A DNA stretch of 64,000 bases. It comes from Sphingobacterium sp. PCS056 (GTDB lineage: Bacteria; Bacteroidota; Bacteroidia; Sphingobacteriales; Sphingobacteriaceae). A program made the translations under genes and the position numbers. Below are positions 50,647 through 58,786 of the stretch, piece after piece; positions within the stretch are counted from its first letter, which is position 1, and each line of letters begins with the position of its first letter. The notes beneath the pieces were generated by a model. That model was given only the letters and a program-made list of their open reading frames with translations. It searched no databases and was not told the origin of the DNA. The stretch covers positions 868,001 to 932,000 of the forward strand of contig NZ_CP096883.1 in NCBI RefSeq assembly GCF_023273895.1, written 5' to 3'.

Positions 50647-52320
50647 TTATTTTTTCTTCCCTTTTGTTTCTACGACAACAGTGCCCGGTGAAATGCTGAT
50701 GATCGTATCGCGTCTTTCGATCACTGTATCTACCACTCCGTTTTCCTCTGTATCGTGTTCTGTTTCAGCAATTTCTGGAAGAGCGCATTTCAAACCTAAA
50801 TTTGTCATCACCCATTCTGTTTCTTTGATGTCCTCATTGCTGTAACGATCCAAGCATTCGTAATATGAGATATCAGCATAGTTATGGCTCAAATCTCTAT
50901 TTAATAATACTTTTGCTCCAACTGGAAGATAAATCGTAACATTGACCTTTTGATCTCTATATAATTCATTTTCTGCCAATCTAAAGTGACTATCGAAAAT
51001 AATGCTCGTACTATCCTGAACGGCTTTGTAATTAATGGCCGATGCTCTTTTCGTTGCTAAATTGTAATTAGCCCCCTTAGCAGAATATTCGTATTTGATA
51101 TAGGGCATCTGAGCAGAGTCGATCCGTTCAAAACGAATTCGGATATCATCCTGTAAATATTCAGATAAGTTCGTTCCCCTTATTTTTAGATTTGTGCGGG
51201 CATCGTCACCATTTATTTTGATCACTCGCACGTCACGTTCTTGAATACGGTAAATAGATCTTAATGCTAATGGTTTTTCTTCGACAATCTTACTTTCCTC
51301 TTTGAAATCTTTAGCGACCGATCCAGAATAGTAAATGATACCTCCCAAAGAAATCATCCACACTAAAAATAATGAGGTAGTGAGGTAATTATTCATCGGT
51401 CTGCGATCAAACAATAACCGAATGATCAGATAAAATAATCCCGCAAATGGAATCCCGATAGCTAAAAATGCAGCTGTCAGTGCCCAAGGAGCTTGCGTTG
51501 GGTCGATCAGGTTTAGGGGTTCAATAATACCTCGATCGGTCACACCTGCGATTCCCAAGCTAAAAAAGATAAGTGCAATAAGCAATGATATTAAGCTTAA
51601 ACCTATTGAAAAGGCAACAATCAAACCGATTACTTTAGCAAAAATCTTGACAATCTCTCCAAATGCCGTTCCCGCAGATTCAACACCTCTATGGAATGTA
51701 CTTCCAGCACCCGAAAAATTATCCTTGAGACCACTCAACTCTTCCTCAAAACTTCTTTTAAAATTTTGAATATTGGGTGATTCGCCACGCATTTCCATAC
51801 GATCTGCTCTGGTAATTGCAATTGGCATAACGATCCACAAAATGATATAGACCAAAAATCCGGAACCAAACACCACGACGAATAAAACAAATAAAAGCCT
51901 AACCCAACGTGCCTCTATGCCAAAGTAATGGCCCAGTCCACTACATACACCACTGATCACTTTATCTTCAGGGTCTCGCATCAGCTTTTTGCCAGTTCTA
52001 AAGTTAGCATAAGCATTGTTCGTCTGCTGATCGTTATATTGTTGATCTGTGTCATTGATTTCAAAATCGCTAACACTTCCCATCTGTGCAATTACGGCAT
52101 TTACATCTTCCATATTCAGTACTTCTTTGATGCCGGTCTGAATCTTCTCTGTAAACATTTCTGCAATACGATTTTCGATATCCTCCAAAATCTCTTTGCT
52201 ATCTTCTGAACTTCCGAAATGTTTTTTAATATCAATCATATAATTGCGCAACACATCATATGCGTCCTCTTCTATATGAAAAACGATACTATTTATATTG
52301 ATAATTATAGTCTTGTTCAT
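50647..52320 (-). CDS. PspC-domain membrane protein
   Basis: A 557-residue inner-membrane protein. Its N-terminal cytoplasmic part (1-110) starts MNKTIIININSIVFHIEEDAYDVL with an acidic helical region. A PspC domain follows (about 113-170: KKLMRDPEDKVISGVCSGLGHYFGI, then a membrane span), with more membrane spans near 220-330 and a C-terminal beta-rich region from about 350 like the DUF4097-type adhesin fold. PspC proteins sense or respond to envelope stress. It is paired with a PadR regulator 12 bases upstream in one transcript, a common Bacteroidota arrangement. Confidence 0.87.
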   Translation of the reverse strand: MNKTIIININSIVFHIEEDAYDVLRNYMIDIKKHFGSSEDSKEILEDIENRIAEMFTEKIQTGIKEVLNMEDVNAVIAQMGSVSDFEINDTDQQYNDQQTNNAYANFRTGKKLMRDPEDKVISGVCSGLGHYFGIEARWVRLLFVLFVVVFGSGFLVYIILWIVMPIAITRADRMEMRGESPNIQNFKRSFEEELSGLKDNFSGAGSTFHRGVESAGTAFGEIVKIFAKVIGLIVAFSIGLSLISLLIALIFFSLGIAGVTDRGIIEPLNLIDPTQAPWALTAAFLAIGIPFAGLFYLIIRLLFDRRPMNNYLTTSLFLVWMISLGGIIYYSGSVAKDFKEESKIVEEKPLALRSIYRIQERDVRVIKINGDDARTNLKIRGTNLSEYLQDDIRIRFERIDSAQMPYIKYEYSAKGANYNLATKRASAINYKAVQDSTSIIFDSHFRLAENELYRDQKVNVTIYLPVGAKVLLNRDLSHNYADISYYECLDRYSNEDIKETEWVMTNLGLKCALPEIAETEHDTEENGVVDTVIERRDTIISISPGTVVVETKGKKK

Positions 52321-52332
52321 GGTATGTATAGG

Positions 52333-52686
52333 TTATATTGATTTGTCAATTTTATTAATTCGATCTGCTAGGGACGTCTCCACCGCAAAAACCAGTTCTT
52401 TCCAAGTGACATCTAAAATGTCTAGAACTTGAAGTCCTTCATTGGTGATTTCATAATACTTACGAGGAGGACCAGAAGTGGACTCTTTCCATATGTAACT
52501 CAGCAAACCGTTATTCTTAAGTCTTGTCAATAGCGGATATAATGTTCCCTCTACAACCAAGAGCTGTGCTTTCTTCAGTTCGCTGATGATATCCGATGCA
52601 TATATTTCCCCTCGGGAAATAATAGAAAGAATACAATATTCAAGTATCCCTTTGCGCATCTGTATTTGTGTATTTTCAGCTATCAT
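52333..52686 (-). CDS. PadR-family transcriptional regulator
   Basis: A 117-residue winged-helix repressor of the short PadR type: QMRKGILEYCILSIIS, then ASDIISELKKAQLLVVEGTLYPLLTRLKNNGLLSYIW (residues about 31-66) and GPPRKYYEITNEGLQVLD in the wing. These proteins usually repress their own transcript and the adjacent membrane protein. A perfect 8-base inverted repeat overlaps the promoter just upstream. The promoter -7 element ends 7 bases before the ATG, so the transcript may be nearly leaderless; the second Met (residue 10) would cut into the conserved start. Confidence 0.92.
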   Translation of the reverse strand: MIAENTQIQMRKGILEYCILSIISRGEIYASDIISELKKAQLLVVEGTLYPLLTRLKNNGLLSYIWKESTSGPPRKYYEITNEGLQVLDILDVTWKELVFAVETSLADRINKIDKSI

Positions 52687-52693
52687 AACAATA

Positions 52694-52725
52694 CAAAGAT
52701 ATATGTTTTATTATGTACTATGCAA
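52694..52725 (-). promoter_or_regulatory. Promoter of padR-pspC
   Basis: The reverse strand has TTG (52723-52725), a 21-base spacer and TATCTTTG (52694-52701), a perfect -7 element ending 7 bases before the padR ATG. Confidence 0.65.
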
Positions 52726-52735
52726 TACATAGTAC
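52715..52735. promoter_or_regulatory. Probable PadR operator
   Basis: A perfect inverted repeat GTACTATG / CATAGTAC with a 5-base spacer. The spacer holds the -33 TTG of the padR promoter, so a bound regulator would block RNA polymerase. It suggests negative autoregulation. Confidence 0.6.
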
Positions 52736-52866
52736 TATATAAATGTCAATATTTTTCTTAAACATCTGTAAATCAGGTTAATAATTTCACTATGTGTTTC
52801 ATAACATTATTTCACTTTTCTTGTATTTATGATTATTTTAGCACGAAAATTGATTATAAGGTGAGC

Positions 52867-53247
52867 ATGATTAGATTATTATTAGATTATAAATGGGTAA
52901 TGCTTTGGGCAGTAATAGTAATCTTACTTTGCTGTATGCCGGGACAGAATTTTGAAAAAGTACCGTCTTATCCCGGAATGGACAAACTTGTTCACGCGGG
53001 TATGTTCTTCGTTTTCTGCACTTTGATTTACAATGGTGTACTAGTACAATTCAAAGGCCGCCCCACAAAATGGGTCCCGGTATTGGTGGTTAGTATTTTA
53101 GGTCTTCTTTTCGCTTTGTTGACAGAAGCATTGCAACTTTATATATTTACCTACAGATCTGGCGACTGGTGGGATCTTTTTGCAGATAGTGTAGGAATAG
53201 GTATGGCGGGATTCGCGTACTTGCTTTTTTATGTACGGAGAAAATAA
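52867..53247 (+). CDS. VanZ-like membrane protein
   Basis: A 126-residue membrane protein with three or four hydrophobic segments. The family pattern is clear: CCMPGQNF near the first span, YPGMDKLVHAGMFFVFCTLIY, a middle span, and LLTEALQLYIFTYRSGDWWDLFADSVGIGMAGF (residues about 80-112; conserved D-N/D patterns). VanZ-like proteins are common in Bacteroidota with unknown function; in enterococci VanZ gives low-level teicoplanin tolerance. ATG 52867 is preferred over the longer frame from 52792. It converges with comF. Confidence 0.87.
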   Translation: MIRLLLDYKWVMLWAVIVILLCCMPGQNFEKVPSYPGMDKLVHAGMFFVFCTLIYNGVLVQFKGRPTKWVPVLVVSILGLLFALLTEALQLYIFTYRSGDWWDLFADSVGIGMAGFAYLLFYVRRK

Positions 53248-53288
53248 AATTTAGTACACTAGGATTTGGCAGGAGCCACATCTCAACA

Positions 53289-53984
53289 CTAAGCCCGCGC
53301 TAAAGTTAATACCGATAGGATACAGCCTGCCGCAACAAGTTGTTCTGCGGCAGCCGTTAATGTGGCTCCGGTGGTCAAAACATCGTCCACCAATAACACA
53401 TGTTTCCCTCTTAGGCGATCTTGATCGGGACACATAAAGACATTCAAAACATTGTCGTATCGCTCCAGTCTAGATTTTTTAGTTTGGCTGATGTTATCTT
53501 TTTCACGAATCAATCCATGTTCTAAAATTGGTTTTGACAACCCCATTCCAATACCTTTTGCCAGATAAAAAGATTGATTATACCCCCTTTTATTTAGCTT
53601 GTTTTTGTGTAAGGGAATTGGAATAATAACATCAACATCTGTAAATACATCACTTTTAGCTAATGTTTCACCATACTGCTTACCCAGAAAATAAGCCAAT
53701 TGGGGTTGATTTGCATATTTAATTTGATACAAAATCCGTTCTACGCGCGACTTTCTTCGCAACAAAAACATAGCAGCAGCATGTTCAAATGGAAATTTAC
53801 CCCAGAGCTGACGTGCTACCTGATTATTGGAGTCTAGATGGAAATTTGTAATGGGCAAATGAAATAAACAAGATGTGCAGATATATTTTTCTTGACTAAC
53901 CAAAATATGGCCACAACCAGCGCAGATCTTAGGAAAAAATAGGGCTGAAAAATCTGATAAGTAGTGGAGTAACCGGTTCTTCAT
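53289..53984 (-). CDS. comF: ComF-family phosphoribosyltransferase-like protein
   Basis: A 231-residue protein with an N-terminal zinc-ribbon-like motif (CAGCGHIL, then CTSC, residues about 19-40) and a phosphoribosyltransferase fold ending in the PRPP-binding VLLVDDVLTTGATL near 200. ComF is needed for DNA uptake in naturally competent bacteria, and the family is widespread even in species without shown competence. No other competence gene is adjacent. It lies about 180 bases after rlmN, separated by a striking A/T-rich inverted repeat. Confidence 0.9.
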   Translation of the reverse strand: MKNRLLHYLSDFSALFFPKICAGCGHILVSQEKYICTSCLFHLPITNFHLDSNNQVARQLWGKFPFEHAAAMFLLRRKSRVERILYQIKYANQPQLAYFLGKQYGETLAKSDVFTDVDVIIPIPLHKNKLNKRGYNQSFYLAKGIGMGLSKPILEHGLIREKDNISQTKKSRLERYDNVLNVFMCPDQDRLRGKHVLLVDDVLTTGATLTAAAEQLVAAGCILSVLTLARA

Positions 53985-54005
53985 ATCGACTGTACCTATA
54001 CCAAC

Positions 54006-54061
54006 TTGATTAATTTTGTTTTATTTACGATCAAAATAGTAAATAAAACAAAATTAATCAA
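54006..54061. repeat. Perfect 22-base A/T-rich inverted repeat between comF and rlmN
   Basis: The arms at 54006-54027 and 54040-54061 are exact reverse complements over 22 bases (outer ends TTGATTAATT and AATTAATCAA) around a 12-base loop. On the minus strand it lies after rlmN and 22 bases before comF, so it might terminate rlmN or structure the comF leader. It lacks a GC-rich stem and T tail. Confidence 0.8.
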
Positions 54062-54166
54062 AAGAATCTATGTTATAGGATATTAGAAATTGCTTTCCAA
54101 CTTGCGTTAATTCCTCCCAAACGAAATGCTGAAAAGAAATATAGATCGTCTATGATGATGATTTGA

Positions 54167-55231
54167 TTAAGCTTCTTGAGCTTCTTTATCTTTAATTGCT
54201 AACTGTCCACACGCAGCATCGATATCTTTTCCGCGGCTTCTACGAACATTGGTAATAATTCCTTGATTCTTTAAATAATTAGCAAATACTTCAATTTTAT
54301 CAGCGTCGGCATTTACAAAACTAGCGAGTGAAATTGGGTTGTATTCAATGATATTGACCTTACAAGGTACATTTTTACAAAATCTCGCTAATTCTTTCGC
54401 ATCTTCCAGATCATCATTGAAATTATCAAAAACAATATATTCGAATGTTATCGGGCTTTTTGTTTTTGCATAAAAATATTTCAGTGCATCTGCTAAAGCC
54501 TCTAAGGTATTTTGTTCGTTGATCGGCATAATCTCGTTACGCTTTTTATCATTAGCCGCATGTAAAGAAAGGGCTAAGTTAAAACGTACTTGGTCATCAC
54601 CCAGCTTCTTGATCATCTTGGCAATACCTGCTGTGGATACTGTAATACGTTTCGCGGCCATATTAAGACCATCGGGAGAAGTGATACGTTCGACCGATTT
54701 CATCATATTCGCATAATTCAAAAGCGGCTCTCCCATGCCCATATAGACAATGTTCGTCAATGGTTGTTGGTACTTTTCTTCTGCTTGTCTAGCGATTAAA
54801 ACAACTTGATCATAGATTTCGTCTGCATTGAGATTACGTTTACGATCCATGTATCCCGTGGCACAAAACTTACAAGTCAAGCTACAGCCTACTTGTGAAC
54901 TCACACATGCTGTCATACGTTCTGGCGCAGGAATCAAAACTCCCTCAATAACGTTGCCATCATACAGTGCAAAACTGCTTTTGATAGTACGATCAGAACT
55001 AATCTGCGATTGTTTGACTGTAACAGCACGAATAACAAAATTTTCTTTCAGCTTTTCTCGCAAAGGTTTGCTGAGGTTGCTCATCAAATCAAAATCCACA
55101 CAAGATTTTGCCCAAATCCATTCGTAAATTTGTTTTGCACGGAAACCCTGCTCACCCATTTCAGTAAGCTTCTCTTTAATCTGATCTATCGACAGACTAC
55201 GAATATCAATTATTTTACTTTTATCAGTCAC
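54167..55231 (-). CDS. rlmN: 23S rRNA (adenine-2503-C2) / tRNA methyltransferase
   Basis: RlmN is a radical-SAM enzyme that methylates C2 of A2503 in 23S rRNA and A37 in some tRNAs. The 354 residues show the iron-sulfur motif CSLTCKFC (Cys116, Cys120, Cys123), the glycine-rich IVYMGMGEPLLNY near 162, and the methyl-carrying Cys341 in DAACGQLA. The start is GTG at 55231; the next Met (residue 26) would remove part of the conserved N-terminal domain. The -7 element ends 4 bases before the GTG, so the message looks leaderless. The single copy and full motif exclude a Cfr-type resistance protein on present evidence. Confidence 0.95.
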   Translation of the reverse strand: MTDKSKIIDIRSLSIDQIKEKLTEMGEQGFRAKQIYEWIWAKSCVDFDLMSNLSKPLREKLKENFVIRAVTVKQSQISSDRTIKSSFALYDGNVIEGVLIPAPERMTACVSSQVGCSLTCKFCATGYMDRKRNLNADEIYDQVVLIARQAEEKYQQPLTNIVYMGMGEPLLNYANMMKSVERITSPDGLNMAAKRITVSTAGIAKMIKKLGDDQVRFNLALSLHAANDKKRNEIMPINEQNTLEALADALKYFYAKTKSPITFEYIVFDNFNDDLEDAKELARFCKNVPCKVNIIEYNPISLASFVNADADKIEVFANYLKNQGIITNVRRSRGKDIDAACGQLAIKDKEAQEA

Positions 55232-55235
55232 ACGA

Positions 55236-55243
55236 CAAAGGTA
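55236..55243 (-). promoter_or_regulatory. -7 element of rlmN
   Basis: TACCTTTG on the reverse strand, a perfect TAnnTTTG, ends 4 bases before the GTG start codon. No clear TTG lies at the -33 position. Confidence 0.5.
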
Positions 55244-55536
55244 AGGTTATTTCTATAAAAATCTTATTTTTATAATGTCATAAAAAGCCGAACTATCTGA
55301 ATCATAAATTATTACTCTTGTCGATGTTGCTGCAATTTAGTTTACGCATCGGTCGTTCATTTCTTTTGTCCTTGAGATAGATACCAAAGAAGATACCTTA
55401 ACTAAATGAAAAACAAGTTTATAATTCTTTAAAATACAAGATTAGTTTAAAATGCATCCAAACTTTTCCTAGTTTTGAAATGTGAATCGAGCAACATGTA
55501 TTCCATGATAAACAAAAAACGATCATAACGCTCCAG
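55244..55536. other. Intergenic stretch before the acetyltransferase gene
   Basis: Between divergent rlmN and the GNAT gene. It holds a perfect -7 element TAGTTTTG at 55470-55477, pointing to the plus strand with no TTG at -33, and no coding region or RNA that I can support. Confidence 0.4.
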
Positions 55537-56022
55537 ATGGAAATTAAACATTTAGAACAACAGCATTATAATGATGTTGCACGCATCTATCAACAGGCAA
55601 TCGATGCAGGAAACATTACTTTAGCTACAAAAACAAGCCCTTGGGAATCGTGGGATTATGACCATTTAAAAAACATGCGATTTGTTGCTCTGGAAGACAA
55701 CACTGTTATTGGTTGGGTTGCTTTATCTCCTGTTTTACAACGAACGGGCTACCATGGAGTCACTGAACTCAGCATCTACATTGATGAAAATCATCATGGA
55801 AAAGGAATCGGTAAGATTTTGATGCAACATATCATCGCTAGTTCCGAACAGGCCGGTATATGGACAATCATGTCATTTATTTTTCCAGAAAATGAGAAAA
55901 GTATTGCATTGCACAAGAAGTTCGGTTTTAGTGTCTTGGGTACCCAACATAAATCGGCACAACTGAAAGGCGTCTGGATGGACAATTGTATTTTAGAACG
56001 TAGATCAACGATCATATTATAG
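55537..56022 (+). CDS. GNAT-family N-acetyltransferase (phosphinothricin-acetyltransferase-like)
   Basis: A 161-residue acetyltransferase with the GNAT acetyl-CoA loop HHGKGIGKILMQHII (near 86-100) and the pattern IYQQAIDAGNITLAT near the start that marks the phosphinothricin/methionine-sulfoximine acetyltransferase group (PAT, MnaT). FGFSVLGTQHKSAQLKGVWMDN near the end fits the same group. Such enzymes acetylate amino-acid analogues or other small amines. The natural substrate here is unknown. It ends in a very strong terminator whose stem starts at the stop codon. Confidence 0.9.
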   Translation: MEIKHLEQQHYNDVARIYQQAIDAGNITLATKTSPWESWDYDHLKNMRFVALEDNTVIGWVALSPVLQRTGYHGVTELSIYIDENHHGKGIGKILMQHIIASSEQAGIWTIMSFIFPENEKSIALHKKFGFSVLGTQHKSAQLKGVWMDNCILERRSTIIL

Positions 56023-56063
56023 TAAAAGCCCCATTTTCAATAAATTGAAAATGGGGCTTTTAC
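56022..56063. terminator. Strong bidirectional terminator between the GNAT gene and miaE
   Basis: A perfect stem of 19 bases (20 if T-A at the loop base is counted), starting GTAAAAGCCCC and closing with GGGGCTTTTAC, around a 2-4-base loop. It begins at the last base of the GNAT stop codon and serves both converging genes. Confidence 0.9.
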
Positions 56064-56076
56064 GTTATCGTAATAT

Positions 56077-56658
56077 TTATCCGTGGATCGCTTCCTTGGT
56101 ACCGTATGATTGTATGAGTTTGCCTTCAAAATCCAGCCATTCTTTCCAACGTTTGTCCACATCTACATCGGTAGAAAATTGACGCGCAAAATTCAGAAAG
56201 GTAGTATAGTGATTGGCTTCTGAAACCATTAGATCATGATAAAATTTGGCTAACTCTTCATCTTTTATATGTTGAGACAAGACTCGAAAACGTTCGCAAC
56301 TTCTAGCCTCAATCATAGCAGCAAATAGTAAGCGATCGATAAAGGCCATATTACGAGAACCATCTTTTTTATTGAATTTCATCAACTGGCCTACATAATC
56401 ATCTTTACGTTCTTTGCCCAGGGTATAACCTCTTGCTTTAATGATATCAATGACCATTTGGAAATGTTGCATTTCCTCAATAGCAATTGCCGTCAATTCG
56501 TGCACCAATTCTTCATGTTCCGAATTGTACATAATTAGAGAAATAGCATTTGAAGCAGCCTTCTGTTCACACCAAGCGTGATCGGTCAGAATTTCTTCTA
56601 AATTTCCTTCCGCAATATTAGCCCATCTTGGATCCGTTAACAATTTCAATCCTAACAT
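56077..56658 (-). CDS. miaE: tRNA-(ms2io6A) hydroxylase MiaE
   Basis: MiaE is a non-heme diiron enzyme that hydroxylates the isopentenyl group of ms2i6A37 in tRNA. The 193 residues form a ferritin-like four-helix bundle with the carboxylate/histidine ligands in WCEQKAASNAISL, AIEEMQHFQMV, EARSCERF and SEANHYTTF. The upstream frame to 56685 is not used, since it begins at a TTG inside the promoter -7 element; the ATG at 56658 (MLGLKLLTDPRWA) fits, with a purine-rich AGAGGGG 8-9 bases before it. It faces the GNAT gene. Confidence 0.92.
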   Translation of the reverse strand: MLGLKLLTDPRWANIAEGNLEEILTDHAWCEQKAASNAISLIMYNSEHEELVHELTAIAIEEMQHFQMVIDIIKARGYTLGKERKDDYVGQLMKFNKKDGSRNMAFIDRLLFAAMIEARSCERFRVLSQHIKDEELAKFYHDLMVSEANHYTTFLNFARQFSTDVDVDKRWKEWLDFEGKLIQSYGTKEAIHG

Positions 56659-56682
56659 ATTGTCCCCTCTATTTAAAAAAAA

Positions 56683-56690
56683 CAAAGTTA
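56683..56690 (-). promoter_or_regulatory. -7 element of miaE
   Basis: TAACTTTG on the reverse strand (perfect TAnnTTTG), 24 bases before the ATG. Confidence 0.5.
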
Positions 56691-56739
56691 ATCATATCTC
56701 AGCGATATAAAAATGTTCCTGTAAAGTTTTGCACTCTCC

Positions 56740-57780
56740 CTATTCTCCTTTTTTAAGTGCTGCTCTTACCTGTGGAGCAATCTTAGTTCCAAATACCTCA
56801 ATCGCTTTCATCATTTGAAGATGACTTGGTGCCCCTACATCCATATGTGCAGAAAAACGGGTCAGTCCTAGAGACTCCTGAATTTTCAAGATTTTATCTG
56901 TGGCATAATCTGCATCACCGATGATCAGATGCCCGTGTGAAGACCGACCAAAGTCATATTGCGTACGTTGATATGGAGGCCATCCGCGATCACCACCGAT
57001 GCGATTCATCTGTGCAGAGTAAATTGGATAATAAGCATCTGCTACCTGCTGTGAATCGTCTCCAAAAAGAGCGTGCATATGCACACCTACCTGAAAATTA
57101 TCCATATCATGGCCATTGTCCGCATATGCTTGTTGATACATCTCTACCAAAGGCTTGAAAGCCTCGTATGTACCGCCAATAATAGCAAACATGACAGGCA
57201 AACCTAATTTACCAGCACGAATCACAGACGATGTAGTACCTCCTATGGCAATCCAGATCGGTAATTTTGGTTGCACCGGACGCGGATATATCTGTTGATT
57301 CACTAAGGTAGGTCGAAATTTACCTGTCCAGTTGATGGTTTCATGACTATTCAATTTAATCAGTAAATCTAGTTTTTCCTCAAACAAAGCACCATAATCA
57401 TTCAAATTATAGCCAAATAATGGAAAGGACTCAATGAATGATCCTCTGCCTGCCATAAGCTCAGCACGACCATTGGACAACACATCTACTGTAGCAAAAT
57501 CTTGGTAGAGCTTTACTGGATCTGCCGAACTTAATACAGAAACAGCACTTCCCAATTTTATATTTTTAGTAACAGATGCAGCAGCGGCTAAGATAATTTC
57601 AGGAGCAGAAACAGCATAATCCGGACGGTGATGTTCCCCCATTCCAAAAAAATCAAGCCCGACTTCATCCATCAGTTTTATTTGTTCAATAATTTGATGT
57701 AATTTTTCTTGTGAAGATTGTATTTGTCCAGTTTTGGGATCAATATGCAAATCGCCAAACATTCCTATTCCTAATTCCAT
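56740..57780 (-). CDS. Luciferase-like flavin-dependent oxidoreductase
   Basis: A 346-residue LLM-class monooxygenase with a TIM-barrel. Recognisable segments are MELGIGMFGDLHIDPKTG at the start, GLDFFGMGEHHRPDYAVSAPEIILA near 40-64, AELMAGRGSFIESFPLFGY near 105 and LPIWIAIGGTTSSVIRAG near 175. Members use reduced FMN to oxidise a wide range of substrates, and the substrate cannot be read from sequence. It stands alone between miaE and an empty 307-base gap. Confidence 0.9.
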   Translation of the reverse strand: MELGIGMFGDLHIDPKTGQIQSSQEKLHQIIEQIKLMDEVGLDFFGMGEHHRPDYAVSAPEIILAAAASVTKNIKLGSAVSVLSSADPVKLYQDFATVDVLSNGRAELMAGRGSFIESFPLFGYNLNDYGALFEEKLDLLIKLNSHETINWTGKFRPTLVNQQIYPRPVQPKLPIWIAIGGTTSSVIRAGKLGLPVMFAIIGGTYEAFKPLVEMYQQAYADNGHDMDNFQVGVHMHALFGDDSQQVADAYYPIYSAQMNRIGGDRGWPPYQRTQYDFGRSSHGHLIIGDADYATDKILKIQESLGLTRFSAHMDVGAPSHLQMMKAIEVFGTKIAPQVRAALKKGE

Positions 57781-58087
57781 ATTTTTCTATTTTTTTAAGA
57801 TTAAACAAACATATCAATTATACTTCTTTAAAAAATTGACCTACAACAAGAAAATTAGATTTATTTTTTCTTGACTTGACATCTCCCTCCTATATCACAC
57901 GTTCCATAGCATAGACAAGACCATCACTTCAACAACACACAGGAATGAGACTAAATTGAGCCGAGGGCCATACAACACATCGTAAACCAATGAACTATAT
58001 TGTGTAGCTGTAGACATGGATGATCTTTTCACAGGGAGTAGCATGAAGCTCAATCAGGTGATTATTAAATCTGCCCCCATAATATCA
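57781..58087. other. Intergenic stretch without a recognised feature
   Basis: A 307-base gap between virJ and the luciferase-like gene, both on the minus strand. I see no ORF of note, tRNA-like fold, clear terminator or consensus promoter in it. Confidence 0.5.
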
Positions 58088-58786
58088 TTATTTCGATGCA
58101 AAATATTTCACTGTTGCCTTCACGAGCTCCAGTGCATTTCCATTAAAATGATGATTCCCTTTTAAAAAGATGGCTTGAAGATTTGCCAAACGGATATTTT
58201 TAATCGGGAAGTCACTTTCATCTTCACCTAATACGATCGCTGTTTTTATACCAATCATCTTATTGATTTCGGCAACCACATCCATGCTTCGTTTGATATT
58301 ACTCCGACCGAGTAAATCTGATACGTGAATTTCCAGATCAGTAGAAGTTGATGGTTCAATAAGCGCAACAGCCTGTAATCTTTTTTTCCAATCTGCTGTC
58401 AATTTGTTAACAACAAATGGGATCACATCTGCACCAAAAGAATATCCAACAAAATATACATGTTGATTTTTTCTTCCATCCAACAATTGCTCAACACTCT
58501 TTGTCAGTTGCTTTGCGATCTGATCGGCAGATTTTTTATCCCAGAAAAAGCTTTTAGAATTTACTGCCCCGACAGTATATCCCTCTTTTCCCAAAAGTTC
58601 ACAATAGCTCGAAGAAAAACTGTTAAAACCTCCGTCTCCGCTTAGAAAAAGTATCACTGGGTTATTGGGATTATTATTCCAAATTTTGAGCGACGATTCT
58701 TTCTGCTGGCCCATTACTGTTATTTTTATCAAAAACAAGAGTATCAATAATCCTAATTTTGTGCGTATCATCTGCATTCTATTCAT
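58088..58786 (-). CDS. virJ: VirJ/AcvB-like exported hydrolase (probable aminoacyl-phosphatidylglycerol hydrolase)
   Basis: A 232-residue exported alpha/beta hydrolase corresponding to the C-terminal VirJ domain of AcvB. A signal segment at about 6-26 (MIRTKLGLLILLFLIKITVMG) is followed by VILFLSGDGGFNSFS near 45, a nucleophile elbow GYSFGADVIPF near 116, and a late His in LKGNHHFNGNA. AcvB/VirJ proteins hydrolyse lysyl-phosphatidylglycerol in the periplasm (family knowledge). Its start overlaps the end of mprF by 8 bases (ATGAATAG), so synthesis and breakdown of the same lipid appear translationally coupled. Confidence 0.85.
   Translation of the reverse strand: MNRMQMIRTKLGLLILLFLIKITVMGQQKESSLKIWNNNPNNPVILFLSGDGGFNSFSSSYCELLGKEGYTVGAVNSKSFFWDKKSADQIAKQLTKSVEQLLDGRKNQHVYFVGYSFGADVIPFVVNKLTADWKKRLQAVALIEPSTSTDLEIHVSDLLGRSNIKRSMDVVAEINKMIGIKTAIVLGEDESDFPIKNIRLANLQAIFLKGNHHFNGNALELVKATVKYFASK

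Noticed and set aside
54167-55231. Cfr-type resistance methyltransferase
   Set aside because: Chromosomal single copy with normal RlmN layout and gene context; nothing specific to Cfr is visible.
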